From Malus domestica (taxonomy: Eukaryota; Streptophyta; Magnoliopsida; Rosales; Rosaceae): 64,000 nucleotides of DNA. Where the stretch lies: contig NC_091670.1 in NCBI RefSeq assembly GCF_042453785.1, positions 40,311,501 through 40,375,500 on the forward strand. Direction: 5' to 3'. Shown in pieces: positions 45,757-58,191 of this stretch. How positions within the stretch are numbered: position 1 is the stretch's first letter; each line of letters opens with the position of its first letter. The position numbers and the translations under genes are program-made. The notes under the pieces are model-generated. The model was given only the letters and a program-made list of their open reading frames with translations, did not search any database and was not told the DNA's origin.

Positions 45757-46374
45757 AGGATTGAAGGATACACGCATTTTGTAGAGCTTATTTTGTTATG
45801 TATTTTAACGATTTAAGTGCTTATCTTTTAGGTTTTCTTTTAAATATCATGTCTATAAAAAATCACAAAAATTCAAACCATATGACCATTAGATCAAATG
45901 ATAGTCATTTTAGTATTTATTTGCAAAATGTATTCATTCATTTTCTTCATTACAAATGAGTGAATGAATGATTTTAGAATTTGTCTAATTTTTTACGTTG
46001 ATTATTTATGAATATTGAATTGAAATATAGACAATTCAAAAATCGTTGATATGCATTACAAAATGAACTTCACAAAATAAGTCTCAAAATATGTATAAAA
46101 AATGGACAGCGTGAATGGTTTGGAAATTGGAATAGGTTTGGAAATTGTGCTTTTTGTAGCAAATTGTAGCAAAGTTTGCTTGGACTTTCACAACCGTATA
46201 AATTAAACTGTTCGCTTTGTTGGGAAAAAGAAGTGGCCCTAGTTTCCCTTTGATTTTTCAAGCACGGTGGGAGACTGGTCATAGTTTCTAGATTGATGCT
46301 CTAATTCTAATGTTATACAACGCGTACGCTAAAATATTTTTATCAAAATATTAGTTTTAGTGTTATCAAAACAA

Positions 46375-47062
46375 TAATGTTATTCTTACCATGTTTTTGT
46401 ATCACAATTATATACCACCTTAGATGACATATGATGTAGATAGCCACATCATTTAAATTAATAAGCATTTAATTTCAAAATGTTAATCAATAATTAATAA
46501 AATGATTGTTAATTAAATGATGATTATGGTATACAAGAAGTCTCCTTCTTCCTTCCCCTTTCCATTCTCCTTTTTCTTCCTACCACTTTCTGTTTTTTTT
46601 TTCATGCCAGTTTTTGTATTGATTTCTATTGATTTCCATGATTATGGTCAATCTTTATAGAATTTACTCGTATACCACAACCACCATTGATTTCTATCTC
46701 TAGACTCATGCCCCGTAGCCCTAATCCTCATTCCCCTTCAAGTATTTCTGTCTCCAATCTTCTTTGGTACTCCATGGTTGTTCATCTCGTGATTTTTTTT
46801 TTTTATTATTTCATCAAGTAACGCCTATTAGCTTTCATGCGAATTAGGAGTCAAAATCAAATTTGTCTATCGGATTAGGGTTCATACCCAATTAAGTTAC
46901 TAACGCCAGAGAGATTTTGAAGTCTGCAATTTTCCTTATTTAAGTGTTTTAATTAATAAGAAAATTGAAATTAAACGATTTAGCTTGTCCAACTCATCTG
47001 CCACTTAAGATGGTAAATAAATAATAAATGTGGTATAAAATTGTGGTAAGAATAGCATTACT
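46375..47062. mobile_element. TIR element of the ATTCTTACCAT family, copy 3
   Basis: Block B counterpart of 22422-23086 with the same inverted ends. Confidence 0.6.
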
Positions 47063-47190
47063 CTTATTGAAATTAAAAAAAAAAAAAAAAAACTCATTCA
47101 ATATTTAGTTATTAAAAAATATAAAGAAAAGTGATCAAGTAACTATCCAATACCCATGTATGTGCTTTGTTTGAAAATTTTCAAAATGAT

Positions 47191-47430
47191 ATTGGGATCG
47201 TTTGGATATGTTTTAAAATGACTGAAAGCGTTTTTAAAGAAAATATTTTTTTGATTCCAAAAGCATTTAAAATGTTTTATGCAAGAAGCACCAGTTATGT
47301 GCTTCTTCCTGGAAGCACTTTAAGTGTTTTTCCAGCATTTACTTGCTTTTTTACTAAAGATTGGTTCCAAAAACATTTTCACAAAAAGTGTTTTCAGTCA
47401 TTTTAAAAGCACATTCAAACGAGCTCATTG
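47191..47430. mobile_element. MITE with 45-bp inverted ends, block B copy
   Basis: Counterpart of 23231-23490; slightly shorter because one of the two AAAGCACTTAAAGTG units is missing. Confidence 0.65.
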
Positions 47431-47462
47431 TTTTTCCTATTTTAATCAAGTGCGTCGTCCCC

Positions 47463-48465
47463 TGTTGAGAATGAATCTCATATTATGGGAGGAGGGATCT
47501 TGCATGGATGAGATGAGGGACCTTGCATGAGCTTATAAGTAAGTTGGGTTACTCTCCATATTGCCAAGAGAAATTTTATTTGGACCCAATTTTCTTCTCT
47601 CTAAACCCAACTTTAATATTTTGTTACCTAAACTCTCTAGTTTACCCTCATAAATTATAAACATAAATAATCTGGAAAAAGAAAAACTCATCAAACCCAT
47701 TTCCCGACTGTTCTGGTGTCTCTTCTTTGTATTTGTTGGGTCTGTATCCCTCCCGACTGTTTTTTTTCCCTGATATTATCGGTGTGTTCCCCCACCTCTC
47801 CCACACCCACCAATTCTTTGCGGTGGCTACTCCACCAAACGTCCAGTGAATCTTTCCATTTTCTTCTATTGCGCGTGATAGGGCCTTGTTGTTAATAGGC
47901 AAAACTAAGCGGCATCGTCGACTCCGTAAGCGACTTGTTGCAGAAGTCCAAAATGGAGTTAAATGGATTTTGTATTGGGTCGGGTTGTTGAAGGCGATGG
48001 CTGATTTAGCAATCCCGCCTAACTACTTATATATGCATGAGAAGAAAGAGGGAGGGAGGTCTGAAGTGGTGGTTGAGTGGTGGCGATGTATGTGGGTTCT
48101 ATCTCGGTTGAATGGGTGTAGACAAATATTTAATTTTCAGTTTCTTATTTTGTTTTGTATAAGGGATAATTTAGGAATTTCATAAAAAGTTTTTTATAGC
48201 TGGGTGTAGAAATAGTATTGTTGGGTCTAAATAAAATTACCTTATTGCCAATTGGTTTTATGGTGAAATCTTAACTTTCTTCATGCTATCAGAGCAGGTT
48301 GTCCCACGTGTGAAGTCAAACATCCACACGTACTGCACGTCACCCCGTTTTGTTGTTCACGTGTTAGGCTTGAAAATTCATCACACGTGAGGGAGCATGT
48401 TGAGAATAAATTCCACAGTTTATAAGTAAGTTGTACTACTCCATATATTACCAATTAATTTTGTG
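47463..48465 (+). mobile_element. TRIM (miniature LTR retrotransposon) with an insertion in LTR 1
   Basis: LTR 1 is 47463-48293 (TGTTGAGAATGAATC...TTTCTTCA). Without its insertion it is about 147 bp. Then come a primer-binding-like site (TGCTATCAGAGCAGG, 48294), about 100 bp of non-coding interior, a purine run (GTGAGGGAGCA) and LTR 2 from 48398 (TGTTGAGAATAAATTCC), which is recognisable to about 48465. No coding capacity. Confidence 0.65.
47568..48242. mobile_element. MULE-type element inside the TRIM LTR, 9-bp duplication
   Basis: The ends GAGAAATTTTATTTGGACCC and GGGTCTAAATAAAATTACCT are inverted. The flank is TATTGCCAA (47559-47567 and 48243-48251). 675 bp, shared with block A. Short frames inside have no recognised domain. 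Confidence 0.75.
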
Positions 48466-49413
48466 GAATTCCGTCAAAGCTGAATTTGACGGAACCGTCT
48501 TGGCTTTCTTCTTTACTATTAAATTCTTTATTATGTGCAAATAGTACAAACATAGCACAACAATCTGAATAAAATAACTTCAGGTTTGTTCTTAATTATA
48601 AAGTCAGTGATACACTAATTCTGGTTTGTTTGTTTTTTCCTTCCTTTTTAAGGAAATTCCCAATCCAACCAAAAAAATGAAATTCCTAAGAGAATAGCAG
48701 CACGAACAATCGTAGCTTTCTTCTTCGATAAGCCTTGGGGAAACAGAAAAGGGAAAACCGGACTTCAACCCTAATTTCTCCCAATGCTGCGCTCTCTATT
48801 TTCTCTCGCTCTATATCGTGGTCCCTCTCTCTCTCGCCGTTGTCTATTGCTCGAACTCCCCGTCTCCAACTTCTCTATATGGTTCCCAAGGAAGATGGTA
48901 AAACCATAGGGGCAAGAAATTGTGACAAGGTTAGATTTGGGTATTAATCTGGTACGGCTACAATTCTCCAATCCACACCCCTTTCATCTGCGCTAGTGTT
49001 TGAACCCAAGATTAGATAACTGGTCCATGCAATCGATGCCATTGCATGAGAAAAATTCTAGACCGTGGGATCAAATATAATGATGTGGATCAAATAAGGA
49101 AAATTTAAATGTTTATCTTGGTCGAATTACCATGATAATATTGTGGAATTATCTTTTGCATAACGAAAGAGCAAGAAAAGTCCAAGGGTGTAGGGAAGTT
49201 GTGTGGTTGACTACCGCTATTTTGATGGTATAATCTGTAGAGTAATATTACATTTAACATCTATTGTATTATCTTTTTAATAAAGATAAGGACCATCAAT
49301 GCATAAATAATTAAACAAATATATAATAAGAGTATCAATTTTGTAACTAGAATAGGAGAAGAAAGACTTCAAGATGGGATCAGCCAAATAAATAGTGTCA
49401 AGATAAAAATATT
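48466..49413. other. Segment shared with copy C (750-1457), no firm gene
   Basis: 48780-49413 aligns with 750-1457. Near 48880 a leader-like stretch ends ATGGTTCCCAAGGAAGATG|GTAAAACC, which could be a tiny first exon with a GT donor. No downstream exon is found, so I do not call a gene. Confidence 0.4.
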
Positions 49414-49582
49414 AAAAGGAAAACTAATAAAAATGACTTGAAAACTTTGAGTTTTAATGATAAAGATAAAATAAAGGGTAAAGTGAATAGTACCAAAATT
49501 GACTTTTTAATGTAAAAATATAGTTTTTCGTTAAAGTGAATATTATCGAGAACTTTTATCAGGAACTTTTCGTTAAAGTTTC
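49414..49582. mobile_element. Rosaceae-type MITE-like repeat
   Basis: AAAAGGAAAACTAATAAAAA at the left pairs loosely with TTTTCGTTAAAGTTTCC at the right. The interior carries ATAAAGGGTAAAGTGAATAG. The absence of this stretch from copy C supports an insertion. Confidence 0.5.
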
Positions 49583-49854
49583 CAATGAGATAATATTGCA
49601 ACAGCTGGCATGAGACAATGATGGTATGAAGATGGCTACTACGGCCAAACTACTACATAGGATTCCATGCATGTGGTCATTTTCCCGTCAAATCAATAGT
49701 TGTCGCAATCATGTGGTCATTATTCCAACAAATCAATAGCTACTTCCATTGGATTAGGATTGCATGCGTGTGGTCATTATTCCATTGGATTAGGATTGGG
49801 TGCAAGTTATCTTTATTCAAACAAATCACTATTGACCATATATTGCAATTGGTT

Positions 49855-50165
49855 AATGCTAGGTAAATTGAATTTTTACATCAAATAATATGATTGCTGA
49901 TAATTGAATTATTATTTAAATATTAATTAATGTGTTTATTTTCTATGTATGACACATTATTTGATTTGTAAATTTGATTCACCTAACATTACCAATTGTA
50001 ATTTGTATAAATGGACTGGTACCTAACATTACCAGCTGTAATTTGTATAAATGGACTGGTACCTAACATTACCGGTTGTAATTTGTAAAAATAGACTGTA
50101 ATTTGTATAAATGGACTGGTACCTACCCTTACCAGTTGTAATTTGTATAAATGGACTGGTCCCAA
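49855..50165. repeat. MITE of the AATGTTAGG family and a 40-bp tandem array
   Basis: 49855-49992 has ends AATGCTAGGTAAATTGAATT and GATTCACCTAACATTACC. Its right end runs into about five copies of a 40-bp unit (ACCTAACATTACCAGTTGTA plus ATTTGTATAAATGGACTGGT), 49985-50165. The array seems to have grown from the MITE end. Confidence 0.7.
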
Positions 50166-53100
50166 GAGCACATGCTACTGCTCAAGAAGCAAAGTTCTTA
50201 TTTGCCCAAAAAAAATCATGGTTTTTTAATCGATGCTCTTATTTTAATTTACTAGCCCCTTACTTGGCCTTTTTTATTTATCATTTTATACATATTAATA
50301 TTTTTTTTGTATAATACATTAGTTTTAGTTTTATCAAAATTAAAAATAAATAAAAAACTTAGATTTAGTTTTATCAAATTAAAAAAAAAAAACTGATTTA
50401 ATATTTAGTTATTGAAATTGTAAAAAAGTGATCAAGTATTGGGTGCTTTGTTTGAAAATTTTCAAAATGATATTGTTTTTACCATTGAACCCCTGTTATA
50501 TACAGTGATGGCTAATTTGTCAAGTTCTACGAAGTTGGGATACCCAGCGTTTTAGCATATAACATAGCTTAGTATTACAAGCATAATTAATTAAAATAAA
50601 GGCAAATGAAGAGGATAGCTTAGTATTACAAGCATAATTAATTAAAATAAAGTCAAATTGTAACAACACGTCCCTAAAAATGACGATTTTATAATCTTAA
50701 CACGTGAGTTTATGAAGATGCCTTTCGAGGCAAAGTGTTGACTAGTGTTGACTACCACGTCGTGTCATGTGAGACTCATCTTCTTGGCGTATTCTCGTTT
50801 TACTCGTCACTACAGATGCGTGGGCGCAAACGGCAAGTGATTTGGAGTTATACGAAAGAGTTATTAACATTTAAAGTTAATGACATTTTAGTAAATTAAT
50901 TAATTTCAGATTTTGTTGAGGGGAAAATCTGGAGTGCCACAAAATGAGGAATGGATGGTGGAGGTGTAAAGGAAAGAAGATAAAAGAAAAATGCGAGGAA
51001 GTGTGTGACTAATAGGGAGAGGAGAGAGTTAGGATGGCCCAATCAGAAACAAACGAAAGGAGGAAAAAGGAAAGAAGAGGGGAGCGGGGGATCCCTTCGA
51101 CCCGGTTCCACTTTCCGACCCGACCCAATCCTTTTCATCTTTTCTGATGGTTTTTCGTCAGTTTTCCGGCGAACCATGTTATCTAACCCCCTGGAAAATG
51201 TTCCACGACCTTCCTTCTACCATTACAACCCAAAATTGTAGAAATTTAGCCATGAAAGTATGAAAACCGCACCAGTGGGTGCGGGAAACCCTTGTCGTTG
51301 ATTCTCCCATTATTGAAACGATTTTCACCAATTACCACCACCTACAGCATCCTCTTGAGGTCTGGAATAAAGCCCAAACAAGTTTTGGGGCGTCGAAGTT
51401 CATTTAAGGTCGAATTGAGCACACCCAAATTCAAGGGTTCTGTATGGTTCATGGTGATTTGAGGCGTTTCTCTACCAAATTGGCCTTAGTCACAAGTATG
51501 AAAGTTGCTCTACTTGTTGAGATCTTTATTTATTTGAATTTTGAGAATTTTTTTAAATAATTGGATTTTCCGGCGAGTCAGGCGGTGGACTGCCACCGGC
51601 AGCAGCGCATGGCCAGTGAGCCGCCAATGTCATTTTACGTTAAATTGATATCTTGATTTTAGATTTGATGACTATATGTTATGACTTGATTATGTGAACC
51701 TAGTTTGATTAAGGTGCGTTAATTGGTTAAAATATGAAACGACGATCCGACCGTGTGATCGTCACCAAACTTTAATATGTTATAGTATATAATTGAGAAT
51801 CATAGGGACTGACGGATAGGAAATCCGAGATACGGATCTTCCCTTAATGGAATTGGAAGTTTGAAGAATAAACGTTAACCGCCACTTTGTTTTGACTATT
51901 AGTGAATATCCAACCGTTGGATTATAATGAAATTTTAGGATGATGTTTTAGAAGCATAATGTGGATTTTTGGAAGTTACTGATCAGAAATCCGAGGAGTG
52001 AATCTTCCGGATTGAATTAGTAGGGTTGTGGACCCTACCATCGATCCTTGACTGACGATCGACTTTTGGTCAATGGGGCTTAAATCACTCTAAAACGTTT
52101 TTAGGGATGTGTTTTACGTAAATTACATGATATATTGATAAGAATTATGAGATGTGGTTTGATAATTGTCCTAGGCGCCGATCGTTAGGAACGCTTCGAT
52201 GGTTGTGCTATGCAGTTGTAGCACAGACTCCAGGTAAGTGAATCTTTTCCTTCTTATCATATATATATATATATGATTGACAATTCCACAAACGTTTATA
52301 AATTGATTATTGCATATAACTACTATGAATACTTTGAAGTACTTATGCGAACCATGAATGGCTTGATCCCTGTTTAGGGTACGTAGGCAGTCTAACAAGA
52401 CGTTAGATGCAGTCATACAATAATTGAGATTCAACAATTGAGACAAAGCCTTGTTTGGGGAACTGGGCAACGTGAAGGAATTTGGTAAAAAGGTGAGATT
52501 TAACCTTATGAATTGGTGATTAAATGTTGGTCATAAATCAATGTGTAAAGAATCAAGAATTTGAAGTAAGGAAACGTAAGTAATGATAATTAATTAAACT
52601 AGTGTCTAGTTGGGCTTGTCACCTATAATTATCCCTGAAAATGAATAATTCAGGAGTAGGGCGTTACAGCTTCTGCATTTTTATGCCACATTATATATAT
52701 ATATATATATATATAATTGGAAATGCTATAACGTGTTTGAGTATCAGATTTCATCATGGTTTATCTATATGTATATTACCTGCACACAATTATTATGAAC
52801 GCTTTGAAGTGCAAAGGTGAACGCAGGACGCCCAGGTAAGTTCAGGTGAGTTTATGGTATTAGTTGAAATGATGGGGTTATGGTATGACTACATGTATGG
52901 TTAGGTAGCAATGATAGGCAACTCCGACACTGTCATACAGGTTGCCCATGAATTGTATATGTTACAACAGATACAATTAGAGCTCATAAACCTACACCCC
53001 GATGTTAGTACTCCCGTCGGTGGCCAGGGCACAGTCCTTCACGTAATGTTCACATCCCGCACCTTATGCTCACCTTGGATCCAAGGTAGGTGCACAGTCC

Positions 53101-53307
53101 TGTCGTAGAGACCACTATAGGTGGTTCTGACTCGTAGATAACCCGCAATTATTCGCATAATCTTCACGTGATCGTAGCACTTGAGCGTATTTATTTACAC
53201 CCAGTCCTGTGTAGACCACTTTAGGTGGTTCCAACTCGTATGCATATATACTTATTGAGCTATGAATAAGTCGTACATGTCATTAGATGTGACTCCGACT
53301 TATGAGC

Positions 53308-53590
53308 TAGCATATGTGATTAAATATGTGATGATCCAGCATATGTAATGAGATAAGTGATGAACTAGTATATGTGATGAGATATGTGATGAACTAGCAT
53401 ATGTAATGAGATATGTGATGAGATATGTGATGAGCTAGCATAAGTGATGAAATATGTGATGAGCTAGCATATGTGATGAGATATGTGATGAGCTAGCATA
53501 AGTGATGAAACATGTGATGAGCTAGCATATGTGATAAGATATGTGATGAGTTAGCATATATGATGAGCTAGCATATGTGATGAGATATGG
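53308..53590 (+). repeat. GATGAGCTAGCATATGT minisatellite, block B
   Basis: About ten units of roughly 28 bp with small variants (AGCATAAGTGATGAAATATG). More than twice the length of the block A array. Confidence 0.75.
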
Positions 53591-54000
53591 GTAAGTTGTA
53601 CATGTTACGATAGGTGACTCCGACTTGCGTGCTAGTATGGGTTATTAATCACATGATTATTGATATTACTGATGAGATGCTGTGTTGTGGTATATTTATG
53701 ATTTTTCTGGAAACTATGCAGGTGTTGTAGCGAGAGGTTATAATGTTTTATATGGTTTCTGTTAAAATTTTATATGTGATGAGCTAGCATATGTGATGAT
53801 ATATGGGTAAGTTGTACATGTTACGATAGGTGACTTCGACTTGCATGCTAGTATGGGTTATTAATCACATGATTATTGATATTACTGATGAGATGCTGTG
53901 TTGTGGTATATTTATGATCTTTCTGGAAACTATGCAGGTGTTATAGCGAGGGATTATAATGTTTTATATGGTTTCTGTTAAAATTTTATTTCTAGGGCCA
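53583..54000 (+). repeat. 217-bp tandem duplication
   Basis: ATGGGTAAGTTGTACATGTT...GTTAAAATTTTAT occurs at 53583-53799 and again from 53800 with few changes. Confidence 0.8.
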
Positions 54001-54327
54001 CTCACTCTTGTTTTGTTTGCACCCTCCAGGTTTTATTAGCTGAGCTTTCTTATCGTCGAAGATTCGTGGCGATTCTTAGTATTGGAGATTATTTCGAGAG
54101 TACGATTCTTAATTCACTCTACTGTACTTGCTTATGCTGTAACGTCACGTGTGAAGTGGATTTATTTCCGCTTACCAGCTCATTGTGGTATTTAAGCACT
54201 CTTAGGTTTAAATTTATTCACATTTTTCCACATCATCATACTTTATGGTTTCGTCACCCTCCAGGTGTCGGCCAGCACAACTCGATTTGGAGTCCAAGTG
54301 GACGTCCCGGGGTCGGGGTGTGTCTCA

Positions 54328-56444
54328 AATGAAGAGGATGGTTGAACTTGTTAAGTTTCTTAATTGTGTCTAATTTAAGTGTGTTGTTAATAAATATTTT
54401 GTTGTAGGCATAATTTACTGAACAATTAAGGAGGCAGAGAGAGGGAATATGCGGCATAGAGAGAGAAGAGAGAGATGTGTAATTGTGAGGTGTATTCTAT
54501 TCTACCCCATTGTACCTTTATTTATATTAGTAGGGAAAGTTAATTCATTACCCTTTTAGGATTACAACTCTAATAGGAAAATATATAGTCTAAGAGATAT
54601 GGTAGAATCCTATAGGATATCCTAGATATGTTAGGATTTACACAATCATATTCCTATTCTAATAGGACTGCAATACATTTGTATTTTTTTAGAATTTTTT
54701 TGATAATTTGTTGGTATTCTCAATTTTTGTTAACATTGAAAATATAACGGTTTAGATGAAAAACCTATGGAAATCCAACAGCTTGAAAGACGTTGGGCTG
54801 TGCTGAAGGAGGCTGGGCTGTCACGTGGATGGGGCCCTCCCTCTCCCTCTTGTTGAGTCAAAGGGCGCAGGCCCGTGCAACAATTGGCAAGGCAGCACAT
54901 AGAGATCCTGCTTTTCACCCATTCGCCATTTTTTCCACCACTGGAGCACCAAAATTCGGTCCAAAGGCAGGGGTTCCAATTGCAAGGGCAATTCGGCTTC
55001 CGCTGGAGGTGCTCTTTGTCGACTTTGTTTTTTTTCTCTCTTTTTAGCTTTTGCAGTAATATTGAAGTAATCACTCTAATTGTATCCAAACTTTTGTTGT
55101 CCGTCAATTTGTATCAAAACTATTGGTTAATTTACATATTCAGACTAACCTTCTCATTATTTTTAGTATTTTTATCATAAATAATATCTGAAATAGTCAC
55201 ATTTTATTCAACGATCACTCAATTAAAAAATAATTAATGTTGTTTCTAAACCATTACATTGAGCTTTTGTAGATACACATCAATATTGTAGCGATCCGAG
55301 GCATTGTTTTGGTGACGGTAGTACTTTCTACTCCTTGGATTTGGTGAATCGGAAAAGAGAAGAGTTACGAGTAAAAGTCCCTCGCATTGTTTTGGGGAGA
55401 TGAAGATGATGATCTTTTGTTTTTGTTTTTTAATATTAATCCACGCAGCTACATATAATTAGATTGTTGGGATCTACTCAAGTTCCATATCACACACTAA
55501 TATAAAATTTGACAAACGAAACGAAATATGTGCTCTTGAAAGCAAAATGAAGGCACTGCTCCAAGAACAGGAAGGGCACCTTGTCGAGGTCGCGAGGGAA
55601 AACCGGAAGAAGTTGGACAACAATGATGACATTGATTTGCGGCACCCATATTGGGACATCACACTGTGAAATAAATACTGAAATAAATACTCAAAACTCC
55701 TGGAAAGTCCCGGGACATCAAACTTTCATCTCCTTCAAACATTTCATTTTACTAAGTTTTATGTTTGAAGGGAGGGAAAAAGAGAGGGAAGAGAATCCTA
55801 CTCCTTATTCCTTAATATATTCAGGGATAACTATTGAATAAAAAGAGAATGGAAGGGGATCAAAAGAAGAGGGGAGAGAATCCTAGTCCTAAACATAAAA
55901 AAGGACTACAACTTTTAAATTATCAGCACGATCATCACCTGATTGAAGAGACCATTCAATGTGAAACATACCGTCAATCAGTCTGTCTATATCTATTTAT
56001 ATACCACATTTTTGGAGTTGGATTCTCTCCCCTCCTATAACCATTCTCTTCCATCCCCTCCTCTCATACTTTCTTATTTTTTATTTGTCTTATTCTCTAT
56101 ATAAAAAATTCAAAACAAGATGTAGACGTGTCGTAATCGCAACAGTTTAAATAAGAGGAGATGGAATGAGAGATAGATTAGAAGGAGTGAGAATCCTACT
56201 CCCACGTTTTTCTTCTTCATAAACACAAGAGAGGTTCTAGATTACTTGACTCTTTGCCTCATTTTTTTCATCAAGTATTTGTGATAAGCGGGTTCAGTTT
56301 CAAGTATTTTAATTTTTTGTCAAAACTGAGAAAACTGAAAATCAAACAATAATATGAAAAATTAAAAAATCAACATATAATTATTTATAAATCACAATAG
56401 AAAAGAAAAAAAATGGAGGTTTGTGATGAAAATTTTATACTATG
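54328..56444. other. Intergenic, no supported gene
   Basis: 54420-54690 looks like the transcribed part of a Copia-type LTR (TATTAGTAGGGAAAG, CCTATTCTAATAGGACTGCA) but has no defined ends. 54780-55030 is GC-richer with open frames on both strands and no recognised domain. 55520-55669 (plus) reads as a short charged helix (ESKMKALLQEQEGHLVEVAR) that may be a transposase scrap. 55780-56220 has inverted GAGAATCCTACTCC motifs. Confidence 0.4.
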
Positions 56445-56957
56445 TAATTTAGTATCCTTATGCATGAAGATAATCAATTTGTTCGTTATGGTTAGACTCT
56501 TTTTGAATTTTTGAACACATTCTCCATAGGGCCCTCTTATCTGTTCCTTCTCCGAGCTCGGGTTATGGAAGAAGTAAAAGAAGGAATCGAGAAGAAAGTA
56601 TTAGCAACAACCGATTTCATTATGGGGCAACTCTTGATATTCATATTGATCTATTATGTGCCTTTGCATCTAGCATTAGACAATAACTGTCATAGTTTTA
56701 CCACATTTTTTGTTTCATTTCTTCTGAAACAATCACACACACTTTTTCATTATGAGTCTACTACTAGGAATTCAATACGTAATCTTAGCATTCAATAGTT
56801 ATTCCTAAATAATTTCATTTTTCAATTGATCAACCATTTCATTTTACCTAGTTCAATCAATGTTAGTTAGATTAGTTAACATTTATGTATTTTGATGCAA
56901 CAACAAGATGTTATTTGTAACAAGTGATTTTGTTAGTTGGTTAATTGGTCACAAGTT
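56445..56957 (+). pseudogene. ycf1: Nuclear plastid DNA (NUPT): ycf1 N-terminal fragment
   Basis: The sequence tracks the start of the chloroplast ycf1 (TIC214, inner-envelope translocon) gene: TTAGTATCCTTATGCATGAA, then a frame reading [51 protein letters not shown]. After the stop at 56796 further ycf1-like DNA continues to TTGGTTAATTGGTCACA. Stops and small changes throughout show it is a decayed organelle-to-nucleus transfer, not a gene. Confidence 0.88.
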
Positions 56958-57410
56958 AATGTCCAGTTCAGTTCAATTTTTCTCTTAATTTTTTGTGATT
57001 CGATTTTTTTCGATTCTCTTTAGGTTCGGTTCGGTTTTGTTTTTTTATTTATACTTGAATTTTATTTTATTTTAAATCTGGAAACACCAAGAACAACACA
57101 AGCACATACTTAATCAAACAACTATCTTTCTCCACAAATCACAGTAATAATTACATTCATTTAACTGAAATGCAAATAACTAACAAAATCACAAAAATCG
57201 AATAAAAACTACAAATTGCTTACTCTTTTTCTTTGGGTTTCACTCAAAAAGTGTCGGTAAAATTTAGGGTTTGCAAGAATGCAACTAAAATCCGAAACGA
57301 AGGCCTTGTGGCTTGTGGGCTGCTATTAAGTTCCAGTACGGAGAACCTTGCTTAGTCTCGATCACGGTACAAAGTATCAAGTACCTTTAGCACTGTATCC
57401 TGGATTGATT

Positions 57411-57839
57411 GGTAGAACCAAATTAAAAGCTAACATCAATAACAACTACCAGAGACAGAAGCTCTTATCAATGCTTTGGAAACATTAATGTATCTTCAGG
57501 TGTAATGATATAATTGGTTGGAAACTTAAAAGAAAAATGGTGATGTCGTATAAAATCAATAAAAAGTTATAATATTGACAATATATCAATAATTTTTATG
57601 TTAATTATGAATAAGTCAATCATGTAGAACCAAATTAAAAGCTAACATCAATAACAACTACCATAGACAGAAGCTCTAATCAATGCTTAGGAAACATAGT
57701 CCTATATTTCTAACTGTAATGATATAATTGGTTGGAAACTTAAAAGAAAAATGGTGATTTTGTATAAAATCGATAAAAAGTTACAATATTGACAATATAT
57801 CAACAATATTTATGTTAATTATGAATAGGTCAATCATGT
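57411..57839 (+). repeat. 214-bp tandem duplication
   Basis: GTAGAACCAAATTAAAAGCT...TCAATCAT occurs at 57411-57624 and 57625-57839 with about 10 differences. Non-coding, AT-rich. Confidence 0.85.
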
Positions 57840-57889
57840 ATTTAATATTTAAATGCATTTAAAATAAACACCTTATCAATGTTTTCTTA

Positions 57890-58191
57890 ACTGTGCTCGG
57901 TTTTTCTCCTTCGCTTTGGTTTTGTCCCATTGGATTTTTCAAGCAAGATTTTATCAAGGCAACTATCATTAACTACAAACATAACTTATCATTGAGACAC
58001 GAACATCCAAGGGGGAGTGTCGTGGAACAAAATGTAGATATCCTTATACATAATTTAGAAACGCTATTGGGGTACCTTTGGATGATAACTCATGTATTTG
58101 TTGCCCTATGTAAAGATGGCTAATGATAATGGAAGACTAATTTTTTCATCCCAATCTCTTATTCTCTTTTCTCTATATTTTATTTCCAACA
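57890..58191 (+). mobile_element. Copia 3' end remnant and LTR
   Basis: A short frame (GFFKQDFIKATIINYKHNLS) looks like the last residues of a Copia polyprotein. It is followed by the purine tract GGGGGAG (58011) and an LTR-like start TGTCGTGGAAC (58018) running to TTTCCAACA. The rest of the element is absent. Confidence 0.45.

Larger units (their letters stand above)
42490..54327. repeat. Block B of the PPO segmental duplication
   Basis: It aligns with block A: 42490-44699 with 11486-13208 plus 19916-20453; 44700-46228 with 20454-21936; 46257-48254 with 22304-24362; 50441-51386 with 24363-25327; 51387-53400 with 34763-36834. Segment 48255-50440 is absent from A. Differences are mostly insertions. 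The duplication is direct (same orientation). Confidence 0.85.
50659..54327 (+). mobile_element. Long solo LTR (block B copy)
   Basis: 3.67 kb from TGTAACAACACGTCCCTAAA to GGTCGGGGTGTGTCTCA, termini typical of large plant Gypsy LTRs. No coding interior adjoins either end and no clear target duplication is seen. It includes a TA microsatellite, the GATGAGCTAGCATATGT array and a tandem 217-bp repeat. Confidence 0.5.

Noticed and set aside
48880..48960. Possible first exon (ATGGTTCCCAAGGAAGATG then GT) shared with copy C
   Set aside because: No downstream exon is visible and copy C has changed the stretch; kept only as a note.
53308..53590. Regular short repeats that could suggest a CRISPR-like array
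   Set aside because: The genome is a plant nuclear one and there are no unique equal-length spacers; it is a minisatellite in an LTR.
54730..55107. 125-codon minus-strand frame and plus-strand frames opposite it
   Set aside because: Composition is odd but no motif, homologue or splice structure supports a gene.
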